A stretch of 64,000 bases of DNA from Lepidonotus clava (Eukaryota; Annelida; Polychaeta; Phyllodocida; Polynoidae), in NCBI GenBank assembly GCA_936440205.1, contig OW387147.1, positions 17,819,629 to 17,883,628 on the forward strand, written 5' to 3'. The translations under genes and the position numbers were made by a program. The notes beneath the pieces are model-generated. The model did not search any database. It saw only the letters and a program-made list of their open reading frames with translations, and had not been told where the DNA came from. Below, piece after piece: positions 42,901 through 50,820 of this stretch (position 1 is the first letter of the stretch; each line of letters starts with the position of its first letter).

Positions 42901-45900
42901 CTCTCCATGAGTAGAGTGAAGAATAAGAAGCAGCCCCCTCAGTGCACATTCTTTGTCTTTATAGCCTACATCCTCATAAACAAATACAAGGACTTTACCA
43001 TGGGACTAAAACCTAAGAATAATGCATTTAAAAAAAAGAAAAAAAGGTATACAATAGTTCACTACATGTATAGCCCTATCCAGCCGTGGTGACTCCCTGA
43101 ATCTTTTTTTTTCTTTTTTTTATTGAAACATCTCTCCAAAATACATTTCTTCCGATGCTCTGATAAATGAACTTATGGCCATGAAATTATAAGGGGAACA
43201 TTTCAATCCGGACCTGGTGACTGTCCTCTACTAACAGAGCCCCTCCAGGGCGTCCTCCAGGGCGGCGCTGCAGTCGGATGACACGTGGGGCCGATTCCCA
43301 GGTCGGTCGTCACGCTAATGGCGGCCGCCCGCTACTTCCGCCGCTCGTAATGCCCGACCCCGCCGACGACGACGATCACCGGGGTAATGACCGCTTGTGT
43401 CGACGGCCCCACTGCGCCTGCACCAAGTCCCCAAGGTCAAGGTCATTCCGACTGGAAATGCCGCGTCCTAATTCTGTATGCAGATGTGGGGCCCGGACTG
43501 ATACCCGGATGTATCCCCGGAAGGACTAACGATCAATCGATGTGGAATTAGTCTGTATGGCTGGGCCGATTTATACTACATGTATAGACCCTTCTCAATA
43601 GTGTGCTTCCCTGCTAACGGTATAGGCCCGAACCTCTGTTTTGGGATATGAAGTCCAATGGGCGCAGGCTAAAAGTTTTAACAGGCATCTATATAATATA
43701 TGGGAAGGTTCGTTTTGCATGTTCGTGGAAAAGGTGCATTTATAGACCTATGATATATATTATAGTGAAGAACTGGCTCTTGTGTACGTTGCTCTATGCC
43801 ATAGGCTCTTCTTGGATTCTACATCAGACAAATTGCCTTTATTTCCAACAAGACTACACAAATATTGGTCTTTAAAGTCTCGTCAGCAATAAATGCCAAC
43901 CTCATTACACTCTGAATATAGAATGAAAAGCCATATCACAATCGGCTTATAATCCCTATAGGCTAACCCTATGCATATATAGTTAATCACGCAATGATGC
44001 ATAGGCCGGCCATGTTCAAATGATATGGAGTCAATTCTTCCATCCATTTGACGGAACAACAGATTTGACTCAGTACGTGGGAGCTGCTCCAGGCTGAAGA
44101 GCCGTGAGCCGCACGAGAGGCTTTAAAGCCAATCTCGCCCAGTATCCAGGCCGAGGCATATCGGCCGGCAGCAGGCCTTGTGGTAGGGATCCCCCTGGGA
44201 GCAGCCCCGTCCAGATACATGCCGATAGGCGCCGCTAGTGGCGACACGCCGCGTTGTGTTCGCCAGGTCGCACTCGTCGATCACCGCCGCCGATAGAGGG
44301 CGCGGGAACCTATCTGCCCCCACCACCGCCAGGGGGAGTGAGCGGCGCGCGCGTCTGCCGGTCGGCGCGCTTGGGGACTGGGGGACAAAATGGAAATCGA
44401 TAAGCGCAACAGCGGAAAATTGAAGGCGGCAATCGACGCAGGGAAAGATGGGGGTTGACTGGGGGAAGGGGAGGGTGACTTATTGTTGTGTGGAGGAGGG
44501 TCTGGAGGATTGCCAAGCCCTGGAGGAAGGGTAAACTGCCAGCAGGTGGTGTTTGGTGTATGTAGGCCACACACGGTATACAAGTGTGTATACACAGGAG
44601 CAGGGGGTCTGCTGTCTCCTGCAGATCAATACCCCCCTCCTCCAGGCGGCCTTTAGGCGGCCTCCAGTAGGGGGCTGACTGCTGCAGGTTCTTGTGTAAG
44701 AAGAGTGTTGACTGACTAAAGGAGGGTGTTAGGGGTACTGAAATATTGATGGTGTATTGTGCACAGAGGCTGTTCATTATGTGCAATATATAGGCCTACG
44801 TTTATTGGATATACCCAGTGTGTATACGCTCATTGGATATAACAAGTGTGTACACATTCATTGGATATGCTAGGTGTGTACACATGCATTGCATATACCC
44901 AGCTTGTTCATGTATATTGGATATACCCAAAGCGTACACAAACCCCGATCCTTATGATGCATGTGTCTCTCAGATCAACATAATATTATACACATCTAGA
45001 GGGTTTCTGTGAATTGCTCTATAGCTACCAAATTTGCTATCCCCAAATTTCCTAGCTGCCCATTTTATATGTGGATATCATAATAAGTAGTGAGATTATA
45101 AACGGTAATATAGCCCCAAATTCCTCTTTATCCATTGAAAATAAAGTGGCAATGTCATAATCTCTGTCATTTATGACGTATCTCATTGAACATGACTTTT
45201 TATTCTTCTTTTCATAATGAGTATTCTTTTCATTTTAGTGGAAAGCCGGTCCCCGACATCGATGAAAAACTGGACAAGGAGCAGGAAATCCAGAGAAGTG
45301 AAAAAGAAAATGACAAATCTTCGAAACGTGCAGAGAATAAAGATCAGGAAGACGAAACCTCGGTGAGTGATGTTTTGTGATTGGCAAATAATGCAGGACA
45401 TTTATTTGAGTGAAAGGCAAATACAAACACAATGAGATGACATTAAACGGCATCAAACACAATACATGGATGTGCTTTCAATAATGTGTTTAATTTTTAA
45501 TATCAATATTGAAATGGCAATTTGAAAAGTTTCCCTAAGACCATGGAGACTAAAATAAGATCTTATTTTAGTCTCCATGCTAAGACATAACCTCTGTGCC
45601 CTATCTATTGACTGTGAATGCGGAATTGTACATCTGTAAAATGGCATTGACGTAGGCCTACCTATCCTTATTTGTATCCATGATCTGTATTTGATGTATT
45701 ACATTAGGATACATGTAACATCAATACAACTTTCTTTCTTGATGCAGCTCCCTTCTCGGCGGTTCCTGCTATGTCCTGCTGCCTTCTCCATTGGTCATAT
45801 CAAGAAGTTTATCCGGATGAAGTTTGGTCTTGGCACGGGCTTTGAGGTAAGTTTCATACATACTGGACCTATTGTTTATTTTAAAGGTTTTTATTAGAAA

Positions 45901-48900
45901 TAATCATCAAGGTTTCCCTTGGTTTTTAGAGTTATTACCCTTACAAAGCGTGAAAAATATATACAGGATCACATTAAATCATTACAATATGGCTCATTTC
46001 ATGCAAATTTCAAGTAATGTTCAGTTTATGAAAATATATAAAATAGATCCTTGGCAATCAACATCGACTACATTGTACCCATCATCACTCAGGGTTCCTA
46101 TGATTTGTACATAAACCCATGAACATGATACATAATATTAATGTATCAAAAAGGATTCAATGCAGATAATGATAGAAATCATAGGCTGATTATGAATAAG
46201 GTCATAGACAAATCTCACGCATAATTATGGAACATAATACAATCTTCATCTATATATCTTTATGAAGTGATAATACTTTTAAAACGATTCATGTTCAGTA
46301 ATATTCTAGTCTAGATAAGAAACTAGGCTGCCCCCATGCACTCTGAAAAGATGGGGTGTGGCAGAGAAGGGTAGTTTACACACCTGGTTGGCCTACCAGG
46401 TGCAGGTAGAAATGCACCCTGGAGGATCTCCATGTGGACAAACATAGCACACCTGATGCCCATCCAGGGCTGTGAAAAATAAAAGTTTGAAAAGAAAAGT
46501 GCAAAAAATACTTGGAAACCTGCCATATGGGATCTCCCAATTAAATCCCACCCCTTCTGGTTTGGAGTAGGCCCGGTTCATTTCCTGGATGTCAGGCTCA
46601 TTTCCTGATGTTAGACTGATTGCATTTATCATGATAGTAATAAAAAGAAATAGGTCATACACTGATGATTTAACATAAATTTGATAATATCTATCATTAT
46701 GAAATAAAACATGAACTGTAGTGGGATTAACTATAGTGTTGATTCTTCTCCTTCCACAGATCGATATTTTCCACATAGAAGAGCCTCTGTGTGACCAGTA
46801 CACACTCATGGACATAGCCTACATCTACACTTGGAGAAGGGTACGTATTCTGAATCTGTATAGACCTTCTGCAGATAAAGCTATGTACGTAATTCAACAT
46901 TATGGGTGGCCCCATCGTCATTTCAGTGCAACAACATTTAGTCAGTGAATTATGAATAAGAAAGAAACAGAGGGAGTTTTGCAAATGGGAATATTGCCAT
47001 GAAATAGGACGACCTTGATAGACAAGTACTAGTAGTTGGTCAAATATCATTTAAACAATTTAGTAACCATATAAACTTGTCCTTCCATATTACTCGGGTG
47101 GGAGTTTTTGCTACGTTTAAGTTCATATTTCAACTAAGTATCAGTCCATACTTTAACTCCCATATTAATGTATTGGGAGCGTGTTGGGAGGGAGATTTCT
47201 ATGAGTTGCTCAGTTGGCTGCAGCGGCCTGTGGGGGAGCTGCTCACTGTGTTTCTGCCCTGATGCGGAAAGGTGCACTGAGCTGCTCTTTGATGTGAGCC
47301 CACCCATTGAGAGGGCCCCATTAAGTAATTTGCTTGGCACCTTGCCAAAGAGGGCTCCGAGGGAAGAATGACTAGAGATCGAAGAACGTGGTGTGTGGGA
47401 AATAGCACTGGGGACCCCGAAGTCCTAAATATTGAAACAGAATTCGACGTTTTCCTCGGCAGACGTCTAGTGGTATTATGGTATTAATACAATGTATCGT
47501 ATTGAACTATAAATGGGTAAGGGAAGACTCTGTATACTATAATGTACATGTACATATGTCGCATAGCATATCAACGTCCTTTCATATTCACATTCATATG
47601 AATGTATTTGCCTTAGATGCATACTCTGGATTACTCTATTAGGACATTCTAATAGTATACCAGACTATTCTATATTGGCCTGTAATCATACAATATACTC
47701 ATGCGATCTTTCTACTTCTTTCTTTTAGTTGGGTCCACTGCGGCTGTTCTACACAATATACGAAACTAACGGACCAACGCCTCCAAAGCGGCCCAAACTG
47801 GAGAAGCCTGCACAACCTACTCCAGTACCCTCTACATCACAGCGGCAGCCATCTAAGCCCCTAAACACAAGCCTACCACTCAAGGCCTCGGCGTCTCCTA
47901 AGCCTGTTATTGCCGCTTCTCCAGTGTCTAAGAACAATTCCTCCTCCTCTTCCTCCTCCAAGTCCCCAGCAGCTGGGGTCAAGGATCAGACTAGGGACCT
48001 TTCCTCCAGTAAACGAACTGACCAATGTTCTGTGACCAGTAACAGACCTATCAGCTTGAAGGTCAAGTTGCCGGACCCAGAATCCCTTAATAATCTCAAA
48101 CTGAAGGTAAAATCCAAACACGGGAGTGGGTCTAAGAGCCCCAGCCCCAGTGCCTCCCCCCAGGACTCCCCCAGGTATAAGTCAGAGGTACAGAAGCAGC
48201 ACCCCCAGAGGTTAATCATCAAACAGACCAATCCACATGCGCAACAACAGCCGGGCAAAAAATCCAGTCCTCCTGTTAACAGGGATGTGAAGATTCAGAC
48301 TCTCTACCCCAAAAACAGTCCCCCAACTCCAACAAAATCACCCTCCAAAGCCACACCGCCATCTCCAAGTGTGAAACCACAATCACAACAGCAACAATCA
48401 CAACATCAACAAATTCAAAAAGGACCTTCGTTAGAGCGCCAAAAACAGCTCCTGGCGGCGCGCCAGGAGTTGACGGGTCACAAGCACACTCATATACGCG
48501 CGTCGCTCAGCACGGCTGCGCAGACGCATGCGCAACAGAAAAATCCGTCATCGTCGTCCCAGTCGTCACAACAGCGCGGGAATCACTCTAGCGGGAAATC
48601 CAAGCACCAGACGCCCTCCCGACCGCTGCAGCCAATCAAGGCCAAGCCCCAGGTTGAACAGGGTTGTCTGTCGCCCACCTTGGCGTCGCCCATCCCCATT
48701 TCGACGACGTTACTCCAGTCGACGCGCACCTACCCGCCGCACCGCTCACAGCTGGGGGCCACGCACCAGGCGCACATGAAGACTCAAACCAAGATGTTGA
48801 TCCAATCGACGCGAGCCCTGACCGGCCAGCCGGCCCAGCACGTGCACGTACAGGCCACCCAGTCACACCAGTCTCAGCAGACCCAAGGGTCGCACCTACA

Positions 48901-50635
48901 ACAGCAACACCAGCAGAGGATGTTGAAGCAACAGCAGCAGGCTCAACAACAGGCCCAGAAACAGGCCTCCCAACACCACCAGCCCCCCAGGCCCATTCAG
49001 CCGGCCCGGACTGCTGGTCAGGGGATTAGCAGTCAGTCACAGAAGGTTAAGACTACCCAACAGGTGCTAAAACGACCTCACAGCCTCAGCCCTAAAGGTC
49101 AACACCATCCACAACAACAACAGCTGCAAACTGGGCAACCTCCTGCCAAGCAGACCTGTAAAGGAGATACCCAACAAAGCTCACAGCAACAACAACAACA
49201 ACCACAACAACCACAACAGCAACAACCGCAACATCATCATCAACAACAACAACAAAACCAACAACAACAGCAACTCCAAAGGGTACAAAATATGAACCAA
49301 CAAGTGACAAAGCAACGTCATATTCTCAGTGTAGGCAGTCGATCGCCGGGATCGTCGCAACCTAACAAAAAAGAAATCGCTACCCAGGTTCTCCTACAGC
49401 CCTCCAACCATAGACACGGACAGAAAACAGTGACGTCACCCACAATGAGTGGACTGACGTCGCCGCTGACGTCTCTACACCGCGCGCAGGCGCAGTTGGC
49501 GAGCAGCCAGCAGCACCAGGCGGTGCCCCGCCATGGAGTACAGCGGAACGCGGCGTCTATACAGGCCTCCTCCAGTCCACATAAGGCTCAGCAGGCCAGC
49601 CTCCAGCAGAAGGTATCGACAGGGCCTACCACGAACGGCAAGGGCGCCTCTGGGCAGCAACAACAGCAGCAGCAGCAGCAGTCCCAACAGCAGCAGCAGC
49701 GACAGTCAGCCCCTACGGGTCAGGCTGCGCCCAAAGCCCCAGCCCCAACGCCACCTCCTCCCTCCTCCCCCCGACTCAGCCCGACCAGCCCCCACCCGGC
49801 GCTGCCCGGAGGAGGCGGTCAACAGAGCCCTGCCGGCCCGAGGGCGTCGGCCGCCACGGCTAACAAGGAGAAGGGCCAGGGAGGTCAAGAGCAGGCTCAG
49901 CAACAGCAGCAACAACAGACGCAGCCCCCTCCGACCCCGGCCAAGAACGTCAGCGCCCCCGGCACGTCCGGCTCTCCACCTGGTCAGAAAAGCCAACAAG
50001 AAGCCTCTCAACAAGCGCCAGCCGCGGGTAATAAAGCCGACGGCAAACAACCCCCACCCCAACAACCTAAGCCGCCCCAACCCAAACCGCCCCAGCCACC
50101 CGCTTCTACTGCGCCAGTAGCGCCACCTACTAACAACACACGCCACCCTCAGAAGGACTCCGACCAGGGTCATCAGGCAACGACGCATGCGCAAACGTCC
50201 ACCACTTCCGTGGTGGCGTCTACTTCCGGTAGCAAACCATCGCCGCAGCAATCGCCTCCGACAGGCGAGCGCCCCGCGGAAACGGCCGTCTCTAACGGCA
50301 AACCGGAAGTCAAAGCCAAACTTCCGGTTCCAGAAGAGCGATCAGTGGGCGAAGGTCAAGCCGAGGTCAAGATGGCGGCGGCCGTGACGAAGAGTGATCA
50401 CCAGGGGGCGCCACAGGCGGCTGATCAGTCGGCGCCGACAGCCAATCAGACAGCCGCACCTGCCCCCGCGCATGCGCAGAGGAACGCGTCGTCGGCCGAC
50501 AGACGGCAGCACCAAGACATGCACACGCAGACGGCGGAAACGGAAACGCAGACGGACCAGCGGCAGACCGTGGAGGCCGAGCAGGAGGCGCCGCTCGACC
50601 TGCACCGACCCAAGGTGGTGGAGGTGCGCAATTAG
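30836..50635 (+). CDS. Polycomb group RING finger protein, PCGF2/PCGF4 (BMI1/MEL18/Psc) type
   Basis: Nine coding exons: 30836-30950, 31521-31617, 31827-31882, 32105-32152, 32378-32477, 45239-45362, 45748-45846, 46760-46840 and 47729-50635. They keep frame through canonical GT-AG introns and give 1208 residues. The ATG has a strong context (GACCATGG). A C3HC4 RING spans residues 19-57 (C19, C22, C35, H37, C40, C43, C54, C57) and is almost identical to human BMI1. A charged linker (139-180) and the RAWUL ubiquitin-like domain (about 184-252) follow, then a KRPK nuclear-localisation motif at 260-263 where BMI1 has KRMK. Residues 255-1208 are a disordered Gln/Ser/Pro/Lys tail. Human BMI1 has 326 residues, so this protein is far longer, as in Drosophila Psc. 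With RING1 it should form the PRC1 E3 ligase for histone H2A monoubiquitination and bind Polyhomeotic through RAWUL in the nucleus. Confidence 0.95.
30957..31043 (+). repeat. Tandem repeat of about 22 bp next to a splice donor
   Basis: Four imperfect units, each starting AGTCAGGTGTTA or close to it (30957, 30979, 31000, 31024), begin six bases after the exon 1 donor. Each unit contains a donor-like CAG|GTGTTA. Confidence 0.8.
31521..31617 (+). CDS. bmi1-type gene, coding exon 2
   Basis: Codes residues 39-70 with the second half of the RING (C40, C43, C54, C57) and the invariant CPICD core. Acceptor CTATTGCAG, donor ATAAG|GTAAGC. Splicing completes Phe39 across the first intron, as in BMI1. 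Confidence 0.95.
31827..31882 (+). CDS. bmi1-type gene, coding exon 3
   Basis: Codes residues 71-89, the [13 protein letters not shown] helix that packs against RING1 in the BMI1-RING1B heterodimer. Acceptor TTTCTTTCAG, donor ACAA|GTAAGT. Confidence 0.95.
32105..32152 (+). CDS. bmi1-type gene, coding exon 4
   Basis: A 48-base microexon coding residues 90-105, including the basic RKRR cluster (93-96) that matches the first nuclear-localisation motif of BMI1. Acceptor CTTTCCAG, donor GCAG|GTAATT. Confidence 0.93.
32378..32477 (+). CDS. bmi1-type gene, coding exon 5
   Basis: Codes residues 106-138 and ends in the ISISLEF segment that aligns with ISLSIEF in BMI1. Donor AA|GTAAGT opens the 12.76 kb intron that splits the gene into its RING and RAWUL halves. 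Confidence 0.93.
35466..35479 (+). promoter_or_regulatory. Weak CTCF-like site in intron 5
   Basis: CCGACAGGGGGCGC matches the CTCF core at 12 of 14 positions, within a CpG-rich patch. A similar 12-of-14 match, CCGATAGAGGGCGC, lies at 44290-44303. Confidence 0.25.
39650..39960. promoter_or_regulatory. Intronic CpG island
   Basis: The most GC- and CpG-rich stretch of the window, sharply bounded by AT-rich DNA on both sides. It contains GGCGGGCGG and GGGGAGGAGG (SP/KLF-type) boxes and no open frame I recognise. Possible roles are an alternative promoter for a RAWUL-only transcript, an antisense RNA start or a Polycomb/Trithorax response element. None of these is demonstrated. Confidence 0.5.
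41585..41655 (-). pseudogene. tRNA-like relic, tRNA-Val(CAC)-like
   Basis: On the minus strand TAGCTCAGTGGTAGAGC (intact D arm, A box) and GGGTTCAAATC (B box) are correctly spaced, with CAC at the anticodon position of a TTCACAT loop. The two acceptor strands (GCCTCCA and CTACTGA) do not pair and the T stem has a mismatch, so this is not a working tRNA gene. It may be a SINE head or captured tRNA pseudogene inside the surrounding element. Confidence 0.6.
41815..41872 (+). pseudogene. tRNA-like relic lacking most of the anticodon arm
   Basis: TTAGCTCAGTTGG (A box) and GGGTTCTAATCCC (T arm, B box) are present but only about 20 bases apart. The anticodon arm is therefore largely missing and the whole is about 58 nt. 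It lies within the foldback-type element, 160 bp from the other relic and pointing the other way. Confidence 0.5.
42316..42336 (+). repeat. Poly-C run
   Basis: 21 consecutive C residues in intron 5. Confidence 0.95.
42873..42909. repeat. Dispersed palindrome, copy 2
   Basis: Same sequence as copy 1 with arms of about 17-18 bp around a 2-base centre. One base of the left arm (CATCGAG for CATGGAG) is mismatched to the right arm. It lies in intron 5. Confidence 0.85.
44664..44675 (+). promoter_or_regulatory. CTCF-like site in intron 5
   Basis: CCAGTAGGGGGC matches the first 12 positions of the CTCF core consensus exactly; the following two bases (TG) fit only in part. It lies near the 3' end of the long intron. 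Confidence 0.35.
44804..44943 (+). repeat. 28-bp tandem repeat, five copies
   Basis: Five imperfect units of exactly 28 bp, each starting ATTGGATATACCC or close to it (44804, 44832, 44860, 44888, 44916). The GTGTGTACACATT part is more variable. Confidence 0.9.
45239..45362 (+). CDS. bmi1-type gene, coding exon 6
   Basis: Codes residues 139-180, a highly charged Lys/Glu/Asp linker with helix-forming potential, equivalent to the DRKVNKDKEK-type linker of BMI1. Acceptor TTTCATTTTAG, donor TCG|GTGAGT, intron phase 0. Confidence 0.93.
45542..45579. repeat. Dispersed palindrome, copy 3, with matched change on both arms
   Basis: A perfect 38-nt palindrome (19-bp arms, no loop) in intron 6. It differs from copies 1 and 2 by GAGAC for GAGAG in the left arm and GTCTC for CTCTC in the right arm, so the two differences compensate and pairing is kept. 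Confidence 0.85.
45748..45846 (+). CDS. bmi1-type gene, coding exon 7
   Basis: Codes residues 181-213, the first strands and helix of the RAWUL domain; [10 protein letters not shown] aligns with KRYLRCPAAM of BMI1. Acceptor TTGATGCAG, donor GAG|GTAAGT, both phase 0. Confidence 0.95.
46760..46840 (+). CDS. bmi1-type gene, coding exon 8
   Basis: Codes residues 214-240 of RAWUL, including the signature [14 protein letters not shown] that is identical in BMI1. Acceptor CCTTCCACAG, donor AGG|GTACGT. Confidence 0.96.
47729..50635 (+). CDS. bmi1-type gene, terminal coding exon 9 with giant disordered tail
   Basis: Codes residues 241-1208. It begins with the last RAWUL strand ([12 protein letters not shown]) and the KRPK basic motif, then runs as low-complexity sequence to the stop at 50633-50635. 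A conserved-looking island ([14 protein letters not shown], about residue 345) is followed by Lys-rich and Ser-rich segments. Polyglutamine clusters follow, encoded by mixed CAA and CAG at about 49180-49280 and 49657-49702, then Pro-rich segments. Mixed codons argue against simple triplet slippage. The last residues contain PLDLH (1195-1199), a CtBP-docking-like motif. Acceptor TTTCTTTTAG. Reverse and shifted open frames across this exon are shadows of its composition. Confidence 0.95.
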   Translation: MGPLRLFYTIYETNGPTPPKRPKLEKPAQPTPVPSTSQRQPSKPLNTSLPLKASASPKPVIAASPVSKNNSSSSSSSKSPAAGVKDQTRDLSSSKRTDQCSVTSNRPISLKVKLPDPESLNNLKLKVKSKHGSGSKSPSPSASPQDSPRYKSEVQKQHPQRLIIKQTNPHAQQQPGKKSSPPVNRDVKIQTLYPKNSPPTPTKSPSKATPPSPSVKPQSQQQQSQHQQIQKGPSLERQKQLLAARQELTGHKHTHIRASLSTAAQTHAQQKNPSSSSQSSQQRGNHSSGKSKHQTPSRPLQPIKAKPQVEQGCLSPTLASPIPISTTLLQSTRTYPPHRSQLGATHQAHMKTQTKMLIQSTRALTGQPAQHVHVQATQSHQSQQTQGSHLQQQHQQRMLKQQQQAQQQAQKQASQHHQPPRPIQPARTAGQGISSQSQKVKTTQQVLKRPHSLSPKGQHHPQQQQLQTGQPPAKQTCKGDTQQSSQQQQQQPQQPQQQQPQHHHQQQQQNQQQQQLQRVQNMNQQVTKQRHILSVGSRSPGSSQPNKKEIATQVLLQPSNHRHGQKTVTSPTMSGLTSPLTSLHRAQAQLASSQQHQAVPRHGVQRNAASIQASSSPHKAQQASLQQKVSTGPTTNGKGASGQQQQQQQQQSQQQQQRQSAPTGQAAPKAPAPTPPPPSSPRLSPTSPHPALPGGGGQQSPAGPRASAATANKEKGQGGQEQAQQQQQQQTQPPPTPAKNVSAPGTSGSPPGQKSQQEASQQAPAAGNKADGKQPPPQQPKPPQPKPPQPPASTAPVAPPTNNTRHPQKDSDQGHQATTHAQTSTTSVVASTSGSKPSPQQSPPTGERPAETAVSNGKPEVKAKLPVPEERSVGEGQAEVKMAAAVTKSDHQGAPQAADQSAPTANQTAAPAPAHAQRNASSADRRQHQDMHTQTAETETQTDQRQTVEAEQEAPLDLHRPKVVEVRN
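50398..50411 (+). promoter_or_regulatory. CTCF-like site inside exon 9
   Basis: TCACCAGGGGGCGC matches the CTCF core at 13 of 14 positions and lies in the coding sequence of the bmi1-type tail. Coding constraint could explain part of it. Confidence 0.3.
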
Positions 50636-50820
50636 ATGAAGTATAAACCTGATGGAACCCAAACCAGGAATTTGTTATCATGAGGGCAATATCGCCCATT
50701 AACTATAGGGTTGTTTTTCCAGGCTTTTGCCCACTGAAGATGTGATTTACTGAAATGGATCAATTACTGGAAAAGATAAATTGTAAATGTCAGAAATTAA
50801 AGTATGTAATAAATGGGGTT
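50636..50820 (+). other. 3' UTR of the bmi1-type gene
   Basis: Follows the TAG stop. ATTAAA at 50796-50801 and AATAAA at 50808-50813 are close-set polyadenylation signals, with GT-rich sequence just after. Another AATAAA lies at 51412, so a longer 3' end is possible. Confidence 0.6.
50796..50813 (+). terminator. Polyadenylation signals
   Basis: ATTAAA followed seven bases later by AATAAA, about 160-180 bases after the stop codon and followed by GGGGTTTACAATTTC. Confidence 0.55.

Larger units (their letters stand above)
32478..45238 (+). other. Intron 5 of the bmi1-type gene (12.76 kb)
   Basis: By far the largest intron of the gene. No coding exon is recognised inside on either strand. It holds GC-rich patches (35400-35600, 37000-37140, 38870-39300, 39650-39960, 43240-43500, 44090-44350) and a foldback-type element with tRNA-like relics (40710-42133). 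It also has a poly-C run, a palindrome copy, a 28-bp tandem array and CTCF-like sites. Its length and number of CpG patches suggest regulatory DNA. Confidence 0.85.

Noticed and set aside
44281-44786. Overlapping 104- and 158-codon minus frames in intron 5
   Set aside because: Proline-rich frames produced by a GC-rich patch, with no family resemblance.
49533-50251. Long shifted and reverse open frames across the last bmi1 exon (195, 181 and 121 codons)
   Set aside because: They are shadows of CAG/CAA- and proline-rich coding DNA; only the spliced frame continues the RAWUL domain.
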